Of a DNA stretch of 64,000 bases, positions 1 through 10,274 are shown one piece after another. The DNA is from Batkoa obscura (lineage: Eukaryota > Entomophthoromycota > Entomophthoromycetes > Entomophthorales > Batkoaceae). Every line of letters begins with the position of its first letter. The first letter of the stretch is position 1. The position numbers and the translations under genes are program-made. The stretch lies in the NCBI GenBank assembly GCA_030770535.1, contig JASVEC010000001.1, positions 248,001 through 312,000 of the forward strand, in the 5' to 3' direction. A model generated the notes under the pieces. That model did not search any database. It saw nothing but the letters and a program-made list of their open reading frames with translations, and was not told the origin of the DNA.

Positions 1-818
1 TATTTTTAATAAATTTTACAAAAGGGTAAATATTACGAGAATAGTCACTTTCTTTATAATTTTAATTAGCTTATGAGTTTTGCAAATTTAAGCCTATCTT
101 GATAAATTTGTTTTGATTTTGATAAGGTCTTTAAGTGGTTCATAGTTCAATAAACTGAAAAAAGTATGCATGATAATAAATAATTATGTATATAGCAAAA
201 AATTCTCTTAAATAATACTAAAATATTATAAATAAAACTTGAAAGTATATTTTTATACAAAAATTGCTCCTAAATCTTTACTTTTTTTTTGAAAATCAGA
301 ATATTCTTTAAGTCAAAAACAAGCCCTTGTGGCGTTTTATTTAAAAGTAGAACTCTTTTTCATAAATAAGTTGAGATTCTGTTCAATAACAATAATTTCA
401 ATAATTTATATTATTTTTGATAATGTTGAGATGTAGAATGTTTTACATCACAGTTAAAGCTATATGATAACTTATAATTGTTTGTTTATGATTGTTATAA
501 TTAAAGTGATTTTTACTATGCATAATATTCCGTTACTTAGCCTGGTAGTTTAACTGGCAAAGTGAAGTGTTATGAATGGTTGATAATGAGATAAAAATAA
601 GACTATAAATAAGATTTTCATGAATTATTCTATAACTTTATTTTATTATCAAAACAAACGGTTTAAGCTTAAAATTGATCTAATTATACATTTCTAATAG
701 AAATTAATATTTTTAAAATTTATTGTTTCTAAATGTTATACATAATTGAAATGAATTACATGTATCAATAGAAAAAAATAAAAGAGGAAGTGAAAAATAA
801 AAGTACATTTCAAGAATA
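1..818. other. Gene-free AT-rich left edge
   Basis: No reading frame of any length, RNA gene or repeat that recurs elsewhere in the window could be recognised here. The last part is the 3' flank of the phosphatase gene that begins at 819 on the minus strand. Confidence 0.6.
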
Positions 819-1664
819 TTAAACAGGTAATGAGGTGGTAAAAGAGGTTGTTAAAGCGGGAGTTTGAGGTAAATAATCATAATGATGCTGATTTAAATTC
901 ATTTTTTTTTCAAATTCAATTAACTGAGTAATTAAAGATAAATTCGGTGATATTATATTGCTCCTTGATTTGACATATTGATAAGATTGATCAAATTTAA
1001 ACTTTAATGTCTTCATAATATAAGCTATCACTAAACTTGCTGATCTTGAAACACCACATTGGCAATGAATTAAAATACCTACATTCAATGATTTGGCCAG
1101 CTCAATAAAGTTAAAAGCGGAATCCAAACAATCAATTAAGTTATTAGGGTTATGATCCCAAAACAATTTTTTTGAATAAATAGTATGAGAATGGTTTGTA
1201 CTATCCTTGTTTTGTACTATAAAGGTACTCTTTTTTAAATATAAACTGCGTTGATCATTAGATACAAATTGATAGCTTGATTCACTCTTTTCTAATAATT
1301 CGTTCTCTACTTCTCTAGCTACATTTAATACGAACCCAATGTTGTATTTACTTAAGATTTCCGCATTACTAGCATTAGTTTCATCCCCTAAATAAAAGTT
1401 GGGCAACATTTCAATTGGTCCATTTTCATAAACGTTCTTTTGAGGCTTCAGCCAATTAGTATTGATACTGTTAGTATTGCTAGTACTATTACCAAATTCC
1501 ATACCAGTTGTATTTGTACTTAACATGGATTTAATTGTATTTGACTTTAGTACCAAATTCTTTATGTTTTTTTTACTAGTCTTAGCTTTGTTCTCTTTAT
1601 TGAATCGAGTTTTAATCGCTTCATTATTGAAAGTGGTAGCCATTCCTTTATTTAATACTAACAT
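819..1664 (-). CDS. Dual-specificity (MAP kinase-type) protein phosphatase
   Basis: The 281-aa product ends in a dual-specificity phosphatase domain (about residues 83-255). The P-loop HCQCGVSRS places the nucleophile at C201 and the phosphate-binding arginine at R207. D170 in LFWDHNPNN sits where the general-acid aspartate is expected. The block SPNLSLITQLIEFE after the P-loop follows the usual SPN-x-x-L-I-x-Q-L pattern of MAP kinase phosphatases such as yeast Msg5 and fission yeast Pmp1. The first 80 residues are polar, Asn/Lys/Thr-rich and probably disordered, as in regulatory N-termini of that group. There is no signal peptide or membrane span, so it should act in the cytosol or nucleus. 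A second Met at residue 8 could also start translation. The family assignment is firm; the MAPK substrate is inference. Confidence 0.88.
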   Translation of the reverse strand: MLVLNKGMATTFNNEAIKTRFNKENKAKTSKKNIKNLVLKSNTIKSMLSTNTTGMEFGNSTSNTNSINTNWLKPQKNVYENGPIEMLPNFYLGDETNASNAEILSKYNIGFVLNVAREVENELLEKSESSYQFVSNDQRSLYLKKSTFIVQNKDSTNHSHTIYSKKLFWDHNPNNLIDCLDSAFNFIELAKSLNVGILIHCQCGVSRSASLVIAYIMKTLKFKFDQSYQYVKSRSNIISPNLSLITQLIEFEKKMNLNQHHYDYLPQTPALTTSFTTSLPV

Positions 1665-2976
1665 TGTAAATTTTAATTGAATGAGTAAGTTAAATGATAC
1701 AGATCAACTGTAGGACAAAAATTGGCTGAGATAAATAGAAAAAAGTCTAAAATCTTAAAAGGGGATAGTATTATTACTATTAAAATAATAATAAAGGAGA
1801 GGTCGAAGAATTTAAGAAAGAAACTAAAAAAGTCCATTTTTTTTGGTTTATTTGGTTGCCTATTTATACCCCCTCCCTTTTTATTTAATTAACTTTTTAA
1901 CGTTAATTAATTGCTTTGATTTGATTGATTGAAATTCAACACCTTGATTTAATTGGCAAATATTTGTTATCAAATGATTCCATACCAACATTTTTTTAAT
2001 AAGATCAAATGTTTAAATCATCTAAGCATTAATTAAAACCTAAACCATGATTTGTTAAATAGGGTTATTATTACCTATTAGAAAAATTGCATTTATTATT
2101 CAAGAATTTAATTAATTAGTTTACTTCAAATTTTTGCTATTTTACCCAACTACTTTCATTGGCAAATGGCTTTAATTTTGGCAAATCAATATTGCTATAT
2201 CTTCATCCCTTTTGTTTGGCCGAACCAGTTTATGGTGCCAATTTCCAACTAAGCAGCAAATTTCTTTACTTAGAAATCGCTATCTTGATTCAAACAACTT
2301 AACCCTTTGCTTACAATTTTTGTCATTAATTCCCATGTTTAATTTATAACTTAATAATAGTGTAACTAAACATCAAGAAAAGCTGTATAATTGTATCCCC
2401 ATTCATCTCTTTTCTCAGCTGCATTATTTTTAAAAATTCGTACTTAATAATTTAAGTAGTTATTTTGATAATATTTCCCTTTGTCATTTATTAATTTTTG
2501 TTCTTATTTTTATTTTATTAAACAACCCCAGATAATTTGAATCTTGATTGAAAATAACTATTAGATTATCAATTTCATTTTTGAGTATTTACATCAATAT
2601 TGTATCTATTATTTATTAAATTGCGTTGCTTTCTTATCTATTAGCTTACTAAATGGATTTAACTCCGTTTTTAATATATTAAATATTAAATGTCCCCATG
2701 GTCTATAAGTTTCTATATTTTTAAATGTTTTACTATAACTGAAAAGGAATTTTTAACTCAAAGTCCCCGTACATATAATATCCTTAGTTTGAATTTTTCT
2801 AATGGAAACGTTCCTAATAGTTTAGTTCAAAATTTGAAATAGCTTGCTTGAATAGAATTATTACACTCTTTTTAGATACCCTCATCAAAATATGTAGCAG
2901 AAATATTTAAAATTGCTATATTTTTTATGAACTAAAAATTCTAATATTTGAAATATTTTATTTAAGTAAAAAAGCC
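1665..2976. other. Intergenic, promoter side of the phosphatase gene
   Basis: No coding frame is convincing. The right half is the 3' flank of the aldo-keto reductase gene and the left half holds the phosphatase promoter. A C/T-rich tract with a TATA element lies near 1855-1885. Confidence 0.55.
1861..1868 (-). promoter_or_regulatory. TATA box of the phosphatase gene
   Basis: On the minus strand this reads TATAAATA, about 200 bp upstream of the start codon at 1664. The same octamer recurs upstream of several genes in the window, which supports a real element. The distance implies a 5' leader of roughly 160-170 nt. Confidence 0.45.
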
Positions 2977-3852
2977 CTAAAACATCTTTAAATCAATAAA
3001 GCGATGATGAATTCCGAGGTTTGAAATAGTATTCAAATCTTCTTTGGAAAGCTCAATATCATCAAAGTTATTTTTAATGCGGCCTTCGTTGGTAGACCTT
3101 GGAATTACAGTAGTACTACGTTGCTGGCCCCAAGCTAAAATAACTTGAGCTGGGGTTTTTCCTAATCGATTTGCGATCTCATTAAGCACTTTATCCTCAC
3201 GAACTTTTGGCTTACCCTCTGATCCAAGTGGCGAATAAGCAGTTACGTGAATATTTTCACTCTTACAGAATTCAAGTAATTCATGTTGAGGAAGATAAGG
3301 ATGAAGTTCAACTTGAAGGACAGCAGGTCTAATCTTAGCTTTTGATAAAAGTTCTTTAATACCTTCAATATCAAAATTTGAAATTCCGATATTCTTGACT
3401 TTTCCACTTTCTACCAACTTTTCAAGCTCTCTCCATGTATCATGAATAGTGTATCCCTCCTCAATCTTGAGGGTGCCATCTGGATTTTTGGGTAAAAAAC
3501 CTTCACCATCTGGTTGGGGATAAGGCCAGTGAATAAGATAAAGATCTAAATAATCAAGTTGGAGGTCAGCTAAACTTTCATTAAAGGATTTTGCAACACG
3601 GTCAGGGTGATGAAAGGGATTCCAAAGCTTTGAAGTAATAAAAATTTCTTCTCTAGGAACATTTGTTTCCTTGATAGCTTGACCTACTTCTTTTTCATTT
3701 CCATAGGCCTTGGCTGTATCAATATGGCGATACCCTAAATTCAAAGCAATTTTGACTGCTTTTGCTGCATCCTCTGCTGGTCTATATGTTCCCAAGCCAA
3801 ATAATGGCATTTTAGCTCCAGTATAGAGAGTAGTGCTACGATTTAATGACAT
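2977..3852 (-). CDS. Aldo-keto reductase, NADPH-dependent
   Basis: The 291-aa protein covers the whole (alpha/beta)8 aldo-keto reductase fold. The catalytic tetrad is visible as D45 and Y50 (in DTAKAYGNE), K75 (in ITSKLWN) and H108 (in YLIHWP). The cofactor-binding signature IPRSTNEGRIKNN is near the C-terminus. It would reduce aldehydes or ketones with NADPH in the cytosol. The sequence most resembles the fungal Gcy1/Ypr1-like and xylose/glycerol reductase branch, but the substrate cannot be told from sequence. The length is normal (280-330 aa) and no intron is seen. The start is the only Met before the conserved fold. Confidence 0.93.
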   Translation of the reverse strand: MSLNRSTTLYTGAKMPLFGLGTYRPAEDAAKAVKIALNLGYRHIDTAKAYGNEKEVGQAIKETNVPREEIFITSKLWNPFHHPDRVAKSFNESLADLQLDYLDLYLIHWPYPQPDGEGFLPKNPDGTLKIEEGYTIHDTWRELEKLVESGKVKNIGISNFDIEGIKELLSKAKIRPAVLQVELHPYLPQHELLEFCKSENIHVTAYSPLGSEGKPKVREDKVLNEIANRLGKTPAQVILAWGQQRSTTVIPRSTNEGRIKNNFDDIELSKEDLNTISNLGIHHRFIDLKMF

Positions 3853-3963
3853 TTTACAAAACAGTAATGTTGCAATATATTATGAGTTTGTTGATAATTT
3901 GAGTTATAAAAGTTAGATCTTTAATGTTTAATTTTTTTATTTTCTTTAAATTCAAGAGCAGCT

Positions 3964-3971
3964 TATTTATA
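3964..3971 (-). promoter_or_regulatory. TATA box of the aldo-keto reductase gene
   Basis: The minus strand reads TATAAATA 112 bp upstream of the start codon at 3852, in an otherwise featureless promoter. Confidence 0.45.
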
Positions 3972-4108
3972 GTTGAATTCAAATTACATCACTGAAATAA
4001 ACTAGCTTGAAGCTAAACTCTATGTATTATATGTTGAATTACAAAAATTTAAAAAATAACACGTAATCCTAGTATTTTTATGCTTGATCTAATACGTAGT
4101 TTGATATA

Positions 4109-4205
4109 TCGGGATGTATTTTTGTGTTTAAGAATTTTACTAACAGTTTTTCCGCTCAAATAGCGCTTAAGATGGAAAAAATGATGAAGCCAAAAAACAC
4201 CCTCA
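4109..4205 (+). mobile_element. TA-MITE family 1, copy A (97 bp)
   Basis: Member of an eight-copy family of about 100 bp elements. It is flanked by TA on both sides (4107-4108 and 4206-4207), with imperfect terminal inverted repeats (consensus TGGGGATGT) and a conserved core reading CTCAAATAGCGCTTAA. It has no coding capacity. The TA duplication is as expected of Tc1/mariner-like or other TA-targeting transposases. Confidence 0.8.
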
Positions 4206-4733
4206 TATAAAAGTTGCTATAATTAGCACTAATAACTGATTTGTTTTGCTAATATAATTACGTCATAATCTGATATCTATTTTATTAAACAGCTAAAATT
4301 TATCAAAGGTATAAAAGGTAGCATTTCATCTGCATTGTATCGTATTACTAATATTTTTTATTTTGCAAATTAAATACTTGAATTTAATTATCAGTTTTTA
4401 AAATTAGTCAATGCTACTTTAACAGAGTCCATAAGATTCAACATACTAATCGTGTCTAATGTACTGGCCTTAAAAATGAATCTTTTGTGAAAACACAATG
4501 TATGTAATTCTTTGCATTATATTTATTTTGAATTAATATATTTCGTTTTCTTTACTAGTAACCTTTACTTTAAATGGATGTATCAAAATATATTATGTTT
4601 TTTTCCTGCAACATGACAATCTGAGTAATCTGAACAATTTAAAAATTAAACTCTAATGAAAGAATATCTGAATGATTAGGATAAACCTTTTGTAAAGTTT
4701 TCCGGAAAAATAGTTAATTATTAATACATGCAG

Positions 4734-4891
4734 ATGTTGCAACTCTATTGCAATCTAATTTGCAGTGATTTTTGGAGCTAACTATTTATTTACTTGGTTT
4801 CCTTAGAGGCTAATCTATGAAATAGGCAAGATTTTAGCGAACTTCTACTTTTAAATGAGCAGTTAAGCAGGTTGCAATATAATTGCAGCAT
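4734..4891 (+). mobile_element. MITE-like element family 3, copy 1 (158 bp)
   Basis: The ends form an imperfect inverted repeat of about 20 bp (left TGTTGCAACTCTATTGCAA, right inverted as TGCTGCAATTATATTGCAA). A related 156 bp copy lies at 41918-42073, with the same ends and a similar interior (GAGCTA near the left end, AAATGA then GTTAA near the right). No target duplication is clear. It is non-coding. Confidence 0.6.
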
Positions 4892-5441
4892 TTCTAATAG
4901 GCGTAAAATTCTGCTCAGAATAAATTCGTTCAATTTGTCCATTTTAATTTTGCCCAAATTAAGCTTGTTGTATAGGTTATTAATTTACAAAACTATAATT
5001 TAATGGTTCATTTAAAAAATTCGTGAGACTTATTAATTAATAAAATACCTCGTTTTGCTTATTTTTAATTTCTTTACTTTTCTTACTTTGAAATACTATT
5101 TATAAAGCTATATTAGTTAACTACAAGCAAATATTATATGACTATATTTTGAAACTTTAAATGATATTTGAAAAACTAGTATCGCCCAAAACGTGAGCAA
5201 ATATTTTTATAGACAAAGTTTATATTTTATTGTATTGATATTAATACCAAAAACTTAAACCATTGATGTTTAAATATAAATTAAAATAAGTGCTTGTTAG
5301 GGTTAATTATCTTAATTATAGATTTACATTTAATTAAAATACCACTATCTAATGATTTAATTAGATTAATAAAACTAACAGCGAAGTAAACAATATATTA
5401 TGGCACTAGTATTATATTTCAATTTCTTTTAAATAATAGTA

Positions 5442-5540
5442 GGGGATGTTTTTTGGTTTCATCACTTTTTCCATTTTTTAAGCGCTATTTGAGTGGAAAA
5501 TTTGTTAGTAAAATTATTAAACACAAAAATACATCCCCAG
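5442..5540 (-). mobile_element. TA-MITE family 1, copy B (99 bp)
   Basis: Inverted copy of the 100 bp family. The core reads TTAAGCGCTATTTGAG on the plus strand. TA flanks it at 5440-5441 and 5541-5542. The left terminal base differs from consensus. Confidence 0.8.
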
Positions 5541-5942
5541 TAGCAATTCTTATTTCGACTACTTTGAACTAAAATAACCGCCTTTATAGTATTAATGTGT
5601 TAGTCTTTAAAGACGAGTTAATAGTTTGATTCATCTTCTTTGACAATTCATTTTCAGTTTTTTTCAGTTTATATAAACATAATGTTGTACCTAATTAAAA
5701 TATATACATCGCTTATATATGTTATTATTTAAATGATGAGATAATCAATATCTAATTAGATTTTCTTTAGGAATACTTTTTCATAGCCTTAATGTGTTGC
5801 TATTATTACTATTATCATGAAAAAATATAGTATTTTATAGCCAGAGAAAGCTGAAATATGTCCTATAAGAGCTTAAAGTATAACAAGGATTTTTTAAATT
5901 AGTTAGTAATTATTATCTTTTTTTGGGTATTTTATAACAATA

Positions 5943-6041
5943 TGAGGATGTATTTTTTTGTTTAATAATTTTACTAACAATCTTTCCACTCAAATAGCGC
6001 TTAAAAAATGGAAAAAATAATGAAACCAAAAAACACCCTCA
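5943..6041 (+). mobile_element. TA-MITE family 1, copy C (99 bp)
   Basis: Forward copy with well-kept ends (TGAGGATGT at the left, ACCCTCA at the right) between TA dinucleotides at 5941-5942 and 6042-6043. Confidence 0.82.
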
Positions 6042-6414
6042 TATGTTCCCTATCAGATGATTGAGATCAAATTGAGATTAAATTAAAATTAAATTAAGAT
6101 TAAATTTTTTGTAGTGCCACTAGAACGAAAAAATCGGTTTTAGTTATTTTTATGGTGTATATGGTTTTATAAAGGAAGCCTCTATTATGCAAAATATAAT
6201 AAAACTGAGATACAGCAACCTCGCTACTAATTGGCTGTACATTACTGACTTTTAATCCCAATTTCCACTCTCCTAAGGAATTTATATAACATTAGTGTTT
6301 TTGTAGCCTCTTTTGTAACGTTTTGCGTTCAAATTATTAATACAAACTCACCAATTTGAACGCAAAATGTTATATCAACAAATATGACAATTTTTCCCAT
6401 TAACTATAAGTTAT

Positions 6415-6975
6415 AACTGAAAAGAAATAGCACCCAAATTAATCCCATTATATATATCAATCACTAAGGAAGATATCCGCAGAACCTCAAAAATAAAGTT
6501 AAAATATGGCATTTGTTCTATGAAAGTTACAAAAAAATAAATATATGAGTTTAAGAATATATGCCACTGTTTATTGAAAAATATTCTGCCTAGGCCCAAG
6601 CTAATATTTTGTTATAGCTAGAGTTAGGGAGTTTGAACTGTTTAATGTTAATTGAGACACTATTGTTAATATTATTAAAAAATCATAAGCTTTTATTTAA
6701 GTTTATAAGTTATATTCTCAGAGTCATTTATTTATGCTTATTGAGGCTCGATACATATTCTAAATTAATCATACTAGGAATCAGGGAATTTTGTTTATTT
6801 TATTACAGTAATTGTTTATTTGTTTTTAACACTTTATTGGGTTGTATAGACGATACTTTAAAAGAAGGATTTAAGCTAAGTGTATTGAGTTTACTACTGC
6901 TTGATAATGAGTACAATTTTTTATTAAGATGGTCAATATTAAATTCATCTATGAAACTTCTCAAATTTGCCATAT
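6415..6975 (-). pseudogene. Possible decayed coding fragment, unidentified
   Basis: Read on the minus strand, 6975 downward begins MANLRSFIDEFNIDHLNKK and continues with leucine-spaced text (KLNTLSLNP, SLIPSMINLEYVSSL) broken by several stops and frame changes. The leucine spacing hints at a leucine-rich-repeat or F-box type protein, but nothing is diagnostic. Antisense open frames over the same bases are likely shadows. Confidence is low; it could be chance in AT-rich DNA. Confidence 0.2.
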
Positions 6976-8295
6976 TCTAACACCATAGAGAATACTAAGA
7001 GCTACCTTTACAAAAATATTTTACTGTATAACTCATGTTACTATAGCTTTTAATTATGTGATTTACTATTAAGCCACTTGGAAGCTAGTTCTCTTTCAGG
7101 AATTTCAAAACTGTCATTACCATACTCTAACATCCCGGATTTAACATACCACATTTATTTTCCATTTGGTCTTTTTATTGTAACTTTAGAACTAGAAATG
7201 TATTTTTTTGACCTATTTGCGTTCTATGATACCATAAATTATATTTTTTAGATTAGAAATAAAAATAAGGTTTATATCATTATTTTTATATAAGCATATA
7301 TTATTTCAAAATTAGAGCTTTGTTTTATTGTCTATAGTAAATATAAATATGCGTTCTTAACAGCTTATTAATTCCTTTAGCATAGGTATTATTTGATTAG
7401 GTATTCCAACACGCTATAGTTCAAAGGGTAGCAGGCTTAGTAATAGTTCAAACTTTAAATATTTCCCATTTAACATAATGTTTTATTTAATAGCTATCAC
7501 CATAAGCGTTTCTGTTTTTGAAAATGTACCAAAATGATATCATTCTATTTTATAAAGCTTAATAGTTAATACAGTTCATATAAAAAATGTTAGTTTGAAA
7601 ACTAACTATACCAACATAATTAGAGCTAATATATCCTATACCTGGAAAGCAATATTTTTTATTAAAGACTTATATTTCAAGCATTATAAATACAAAAAAG
7701 AGAAAGTAAAATTATTTTGAAATAAGACTTTATAAATGAAATCCTATAGTCCTTGTTTTTTTAATAAACTATTATATAAAAATAAAGGTAAAATACCTAA
7801 TGAGTTAAAAAATATATAAAAGCCATCAAGTTATAGTAAAGTGATAATTAAATAATTAAGAATGTGGTTTCTATAAAAGGTAATTTTAAAAAAATTTCGA
7901 TAAAATTAATTTTTTTTACCAAATTCGTTTATTTATTTATCTTTAATAAATCTTTAATACTTATTAGTTCTATTATCCCTACTATAGTATTATTAATTAA
8001 TAATTAATTTATTCAAAATTATTCTACATACACCTACTTATTTTAAAAAGTATTATTTAACTTAATCAAACGAATGTTTATTTTTTAAATTCAAATAATA
8101 GATGGCACTTTTTAAGTATTAACTAAAGTACCGCCCCATCCCATTTAGAATTTTTAAAGCTTATTCTAAATAAAAAAAACAAAAAGAATCATTTTAATAG
8201 AGAAATAGCCTTTTTTCAATAGCTCAATTAATCACAAGTCAGAATGTGCAGCTTTATTATATAACTGCATAAATGATACTGGAATTGTCTCGATA

Positions 8296-8395
8296 TGGGG
8301 ATGTATTTTCTTGTTCAATAATTTTACTAGCAATCTTTCCGCTCAAATAGCGCTTGAAAAATGAAAAAGTGACGAAACCGAAAAAAACACTTCCA
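8296..8395 (+). mobile_element. TA-MITE family 1, copy D (100 bp)
   Basis: Forward copy, left end TGGGGATGT and right end ACTTCCA, with TA at 8294-8295 and 8396-8397. The core reads CTCAAATAGCGCTTGAA. Confidence 0.82.
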
Positions 8396-8955
8396 TATGT
8401 TAAACAAATATATTATAGACTCATAGATAATAACGTAAAGTAAAGGCTGATTTATTCTTTTGGGATTAAAGTAAAAAATTGTGATTAGGAATGATATTAA
8501 TTTGCATTAGAAAATTATTAAAAAATGGTAATTTCTTATGGTTGAGAGTGGAATATTTGATGATAGGCACTTGTTCTCTTATGATCGTAAATAACGGGTT
8601 TACCTCCATTTCTTTACAAAAAAAAGCTAAAAAGGATTCAAAAGATACATTGTATAGCAAGTCAAATGCTTTTCAACTATCTTTTATACCACTAAAATAA
8701 GTTATAGTGGTACCAAGAAAATTGTCTTCGTATTAGAAATAACAAACTAGAACAAAGTAACACAAAGTAAAACATTATTGGGGAAAAATAAATGAATGAA
8801 TTACTAAGGGATAAGAGTATAGGCTGAAAGGAGGGGAAGGATCGAAAATGATTGGCTGGGAGAAATTTTGGGTTAATCAACTATTAACTTTTTGAGAACA
8901 AAGTAAACTTGAAAATAATTCCTGAAGTCTGTAAATAGTAATTCCAAGAAGGTGG

Positions 8956-8964
8956 TATATAAAG
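8956..8964 (+). promoter_or_regulatory. TATA box of the SUN-family gene
   Basis: TATATAAAG lies 110 bp upstream of the start codon at 9066, in a short stretch richer in G and C than its surroundings. Confidence 0.5.
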
Positions 8965-9065
8965 GCGCTCAATCAGCGTATCCTCCATTGATTTATTTTT
9001 TTATTAAAACTATAATACCTAATCTTTAAAAAGTATATCATACCGATATAATTAATATATACAAC

Positions 9066-10274
9066 ATGATTAACAATAAATTAATATTTTCAATTTTTTT
9101 TGCTTCTATAATTAATGCTCAAAAATGTCTTCGCGGTAATGCACAAGGTACTGAAGTAAGCGTAGAAGTAGCCCCACCTTGCTGGCTTGATCAGCCAGCT
9201 GGGCTACCACTTTGTTTTGAATTAGTAAACGGTGCCTGTCCATCTTGGCCCGGAATTTACAACATCAAGGATAAAAAGCCCAAAAGAAAATGCAAAGGTA
9301 AAGGCCAAGTCCAAGGTCAAGGTCAAAGTCAAGGCCAAGTTAAAACTCCAGCCCCAGTTGAACTCCCTATTCCAGTTGAAAACCATGATTCGACTCCAGA
9401 GACGAATTTGCCTCAACAAGAAAATAAAAAGGAACCAAAATATCGAACCCTTGAGCCAATTTTACCTCCAAAGCAGAAGGAAGACCAACCAAAATATCAA
9501 CAACCTGAACCAATTGCCGGGCAGTGTAATTTACCAAACGATGAAAACATTGTTCCTATTACCCCCAAGGCAATGAATCGTGGTTGGGCAATGAGTCCTG
9601 ACCAAGGATGTAGAGTTGGAGGATGGTGCCCATACGCATGTAAAGCTGGTTATTACTCAGCACAATATGATGAAAGCGCAAGGGTTCAAGGGCCGCAAGC
9701 CGGATCAATGAATGGAGGATTAAAATGTGAACAAGGTGGTAAACTAACCAAACCATTTGCCGACCGTCCATATTGTTTACCTGGTATGATGAACGTTCAT
9801 ATCGATAACAGATTAGATGGTCAAGTCTCTTTGTGTCAAACAACTTACCCTGGAAATGAAGCAATGCTAATCCCCACTGTTGCTAAACCTGGAAGCCTTC
9901 AAGTTATCAATACCCCTCCCCAAACCTACTGGCAAAGTACCTCTGCACATTATTATGTTAATCCAGTAAATTCATCCCAAGATGAATGTATATGGGGAGA
10001 AAAAGCAAAACCCATTGGTAATTGGGCTCCATTTATCGTTGGTTCAAACGAAGGCTTCGAAGGCAACACATTTGTTATGATTACCGTTAATCCCGAATTC
10101 ATTTCTGCTGGACTTCAATCTACGATTGGTGACTATTATAAAATGCGTATCGAGTGCGATGGTGATGCCTGTAACGGTGCTCCTTGCGAAATTGTCGTCA
10201 GTGACCCAGCTGGCAAGAATTGTGTCGTGACTGTACCTAAGAATGCTAAAGCTAGGGTTGTCTTCACCCATTAA
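9066..10274 (+). CDS. Secreted SUN-family (GH132-type) cell-wall protein
   Basis: The 402-aa product starts with a signal peptide (residues 1-18, likely cut after INA). A Cys-containing N-terminal segment follows, then a Lys/Gln/Pro-rich linker (about residues 65-150) with repeated GQ units, then a full SUN domain (about 155-385). Family hallmarks are CPYAC at 188-192, CQTTYPGNEAMLIPT at 257-271, WGEKAKPIGNWAPF at 310-323 and IECDGDACNGAPC at 362-374. Yeast Sim1, Uth1, Nca3 and Sun4 share these blocks; they act in the wall on beta-1,3-glucan during septation and wall remodelling. No GPI signal or membrane anchor is visible. No intron is seen. It is intact and probably well expressed, judging from its TATA box and its C-ending codons. 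Confidence 0.93.
   Translation: MINNKLIFSIFFASIINAQKCLRGNAQGTEVSVEVAPPCWLDQPAGLPLCFELVNGACPSWPGIYNIKDKKPKRKCKGKGQVQGQGQSQGQVKTPAPVELPIPVENHDSTPETNLPQQENKKEPKYRTLEPILPPKQKEDQPKYQQPEPIAGQCNLPNDENIVPITPKAMNRGWAMSPDQGCRVGGWCPYACKAGYYSAQYDESARVQGPQAGSMNGGLKCEQGGKLTKPFADRPYCLPGMMNVHIDNRLDGQVSLCQTTYPGNEAMLIPTVAKPGSLQVINTPPQTYWQSTSAHYYVNPVNSSQDECIWGEKAKPIGNWAPFIVGSNEGFEGNTFVMITVNPEFISAGLQSTIGDYYKMRIECDGDACNGAPCEIVVSDPAGKNCVVTVPKNAKARVVFTH

Larger units (their letters stand above)
3853..9065. other. Gene-poor 5 kb with short inverted-repeat elements
   Basis: No intact gene is recognisable. It holds four copies of a roughly 100 bp TA-inserted element (4109, 5442, 5943 and 8296), one copy of a second element (4734-4891) and possible decayed coding sequence near 6415-6975. 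A minus-strand open stretch at 8466-8660 (64 codons) has no recognisable motif. A simple run of ATTAAATTA-like units lies near 6075-6105. Confidence 0.6.

Noticed and set aside
540-600. tRNA A-box-like text (TGGTAGTTTAACTGGC)
   Set aside because: No acceptable anticodon arm, T-arm or acceptor stem can be built downstream.
6633-6980. Plus-strand 115-codon hydrophobic open frame
   Set aside because: Leu/Ile/Phe-rich text of the kind AT-rich antisense frames give. The minus strand reads more like decayed coding sequence, so this is likely a shadow.
8466-8880. Three short open frames of 62-69 codons on both strands upstream of the SUN gene
   Set aside because: They overlap each other, have no recognisable motif, and lie in what is probably the promoter region of the next gene.
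9222-9864. Antisense and shifted frames over the SUN-family gene
   Set aside because: They are overlapped by a clear conserved domain in the main frame and show no family features.
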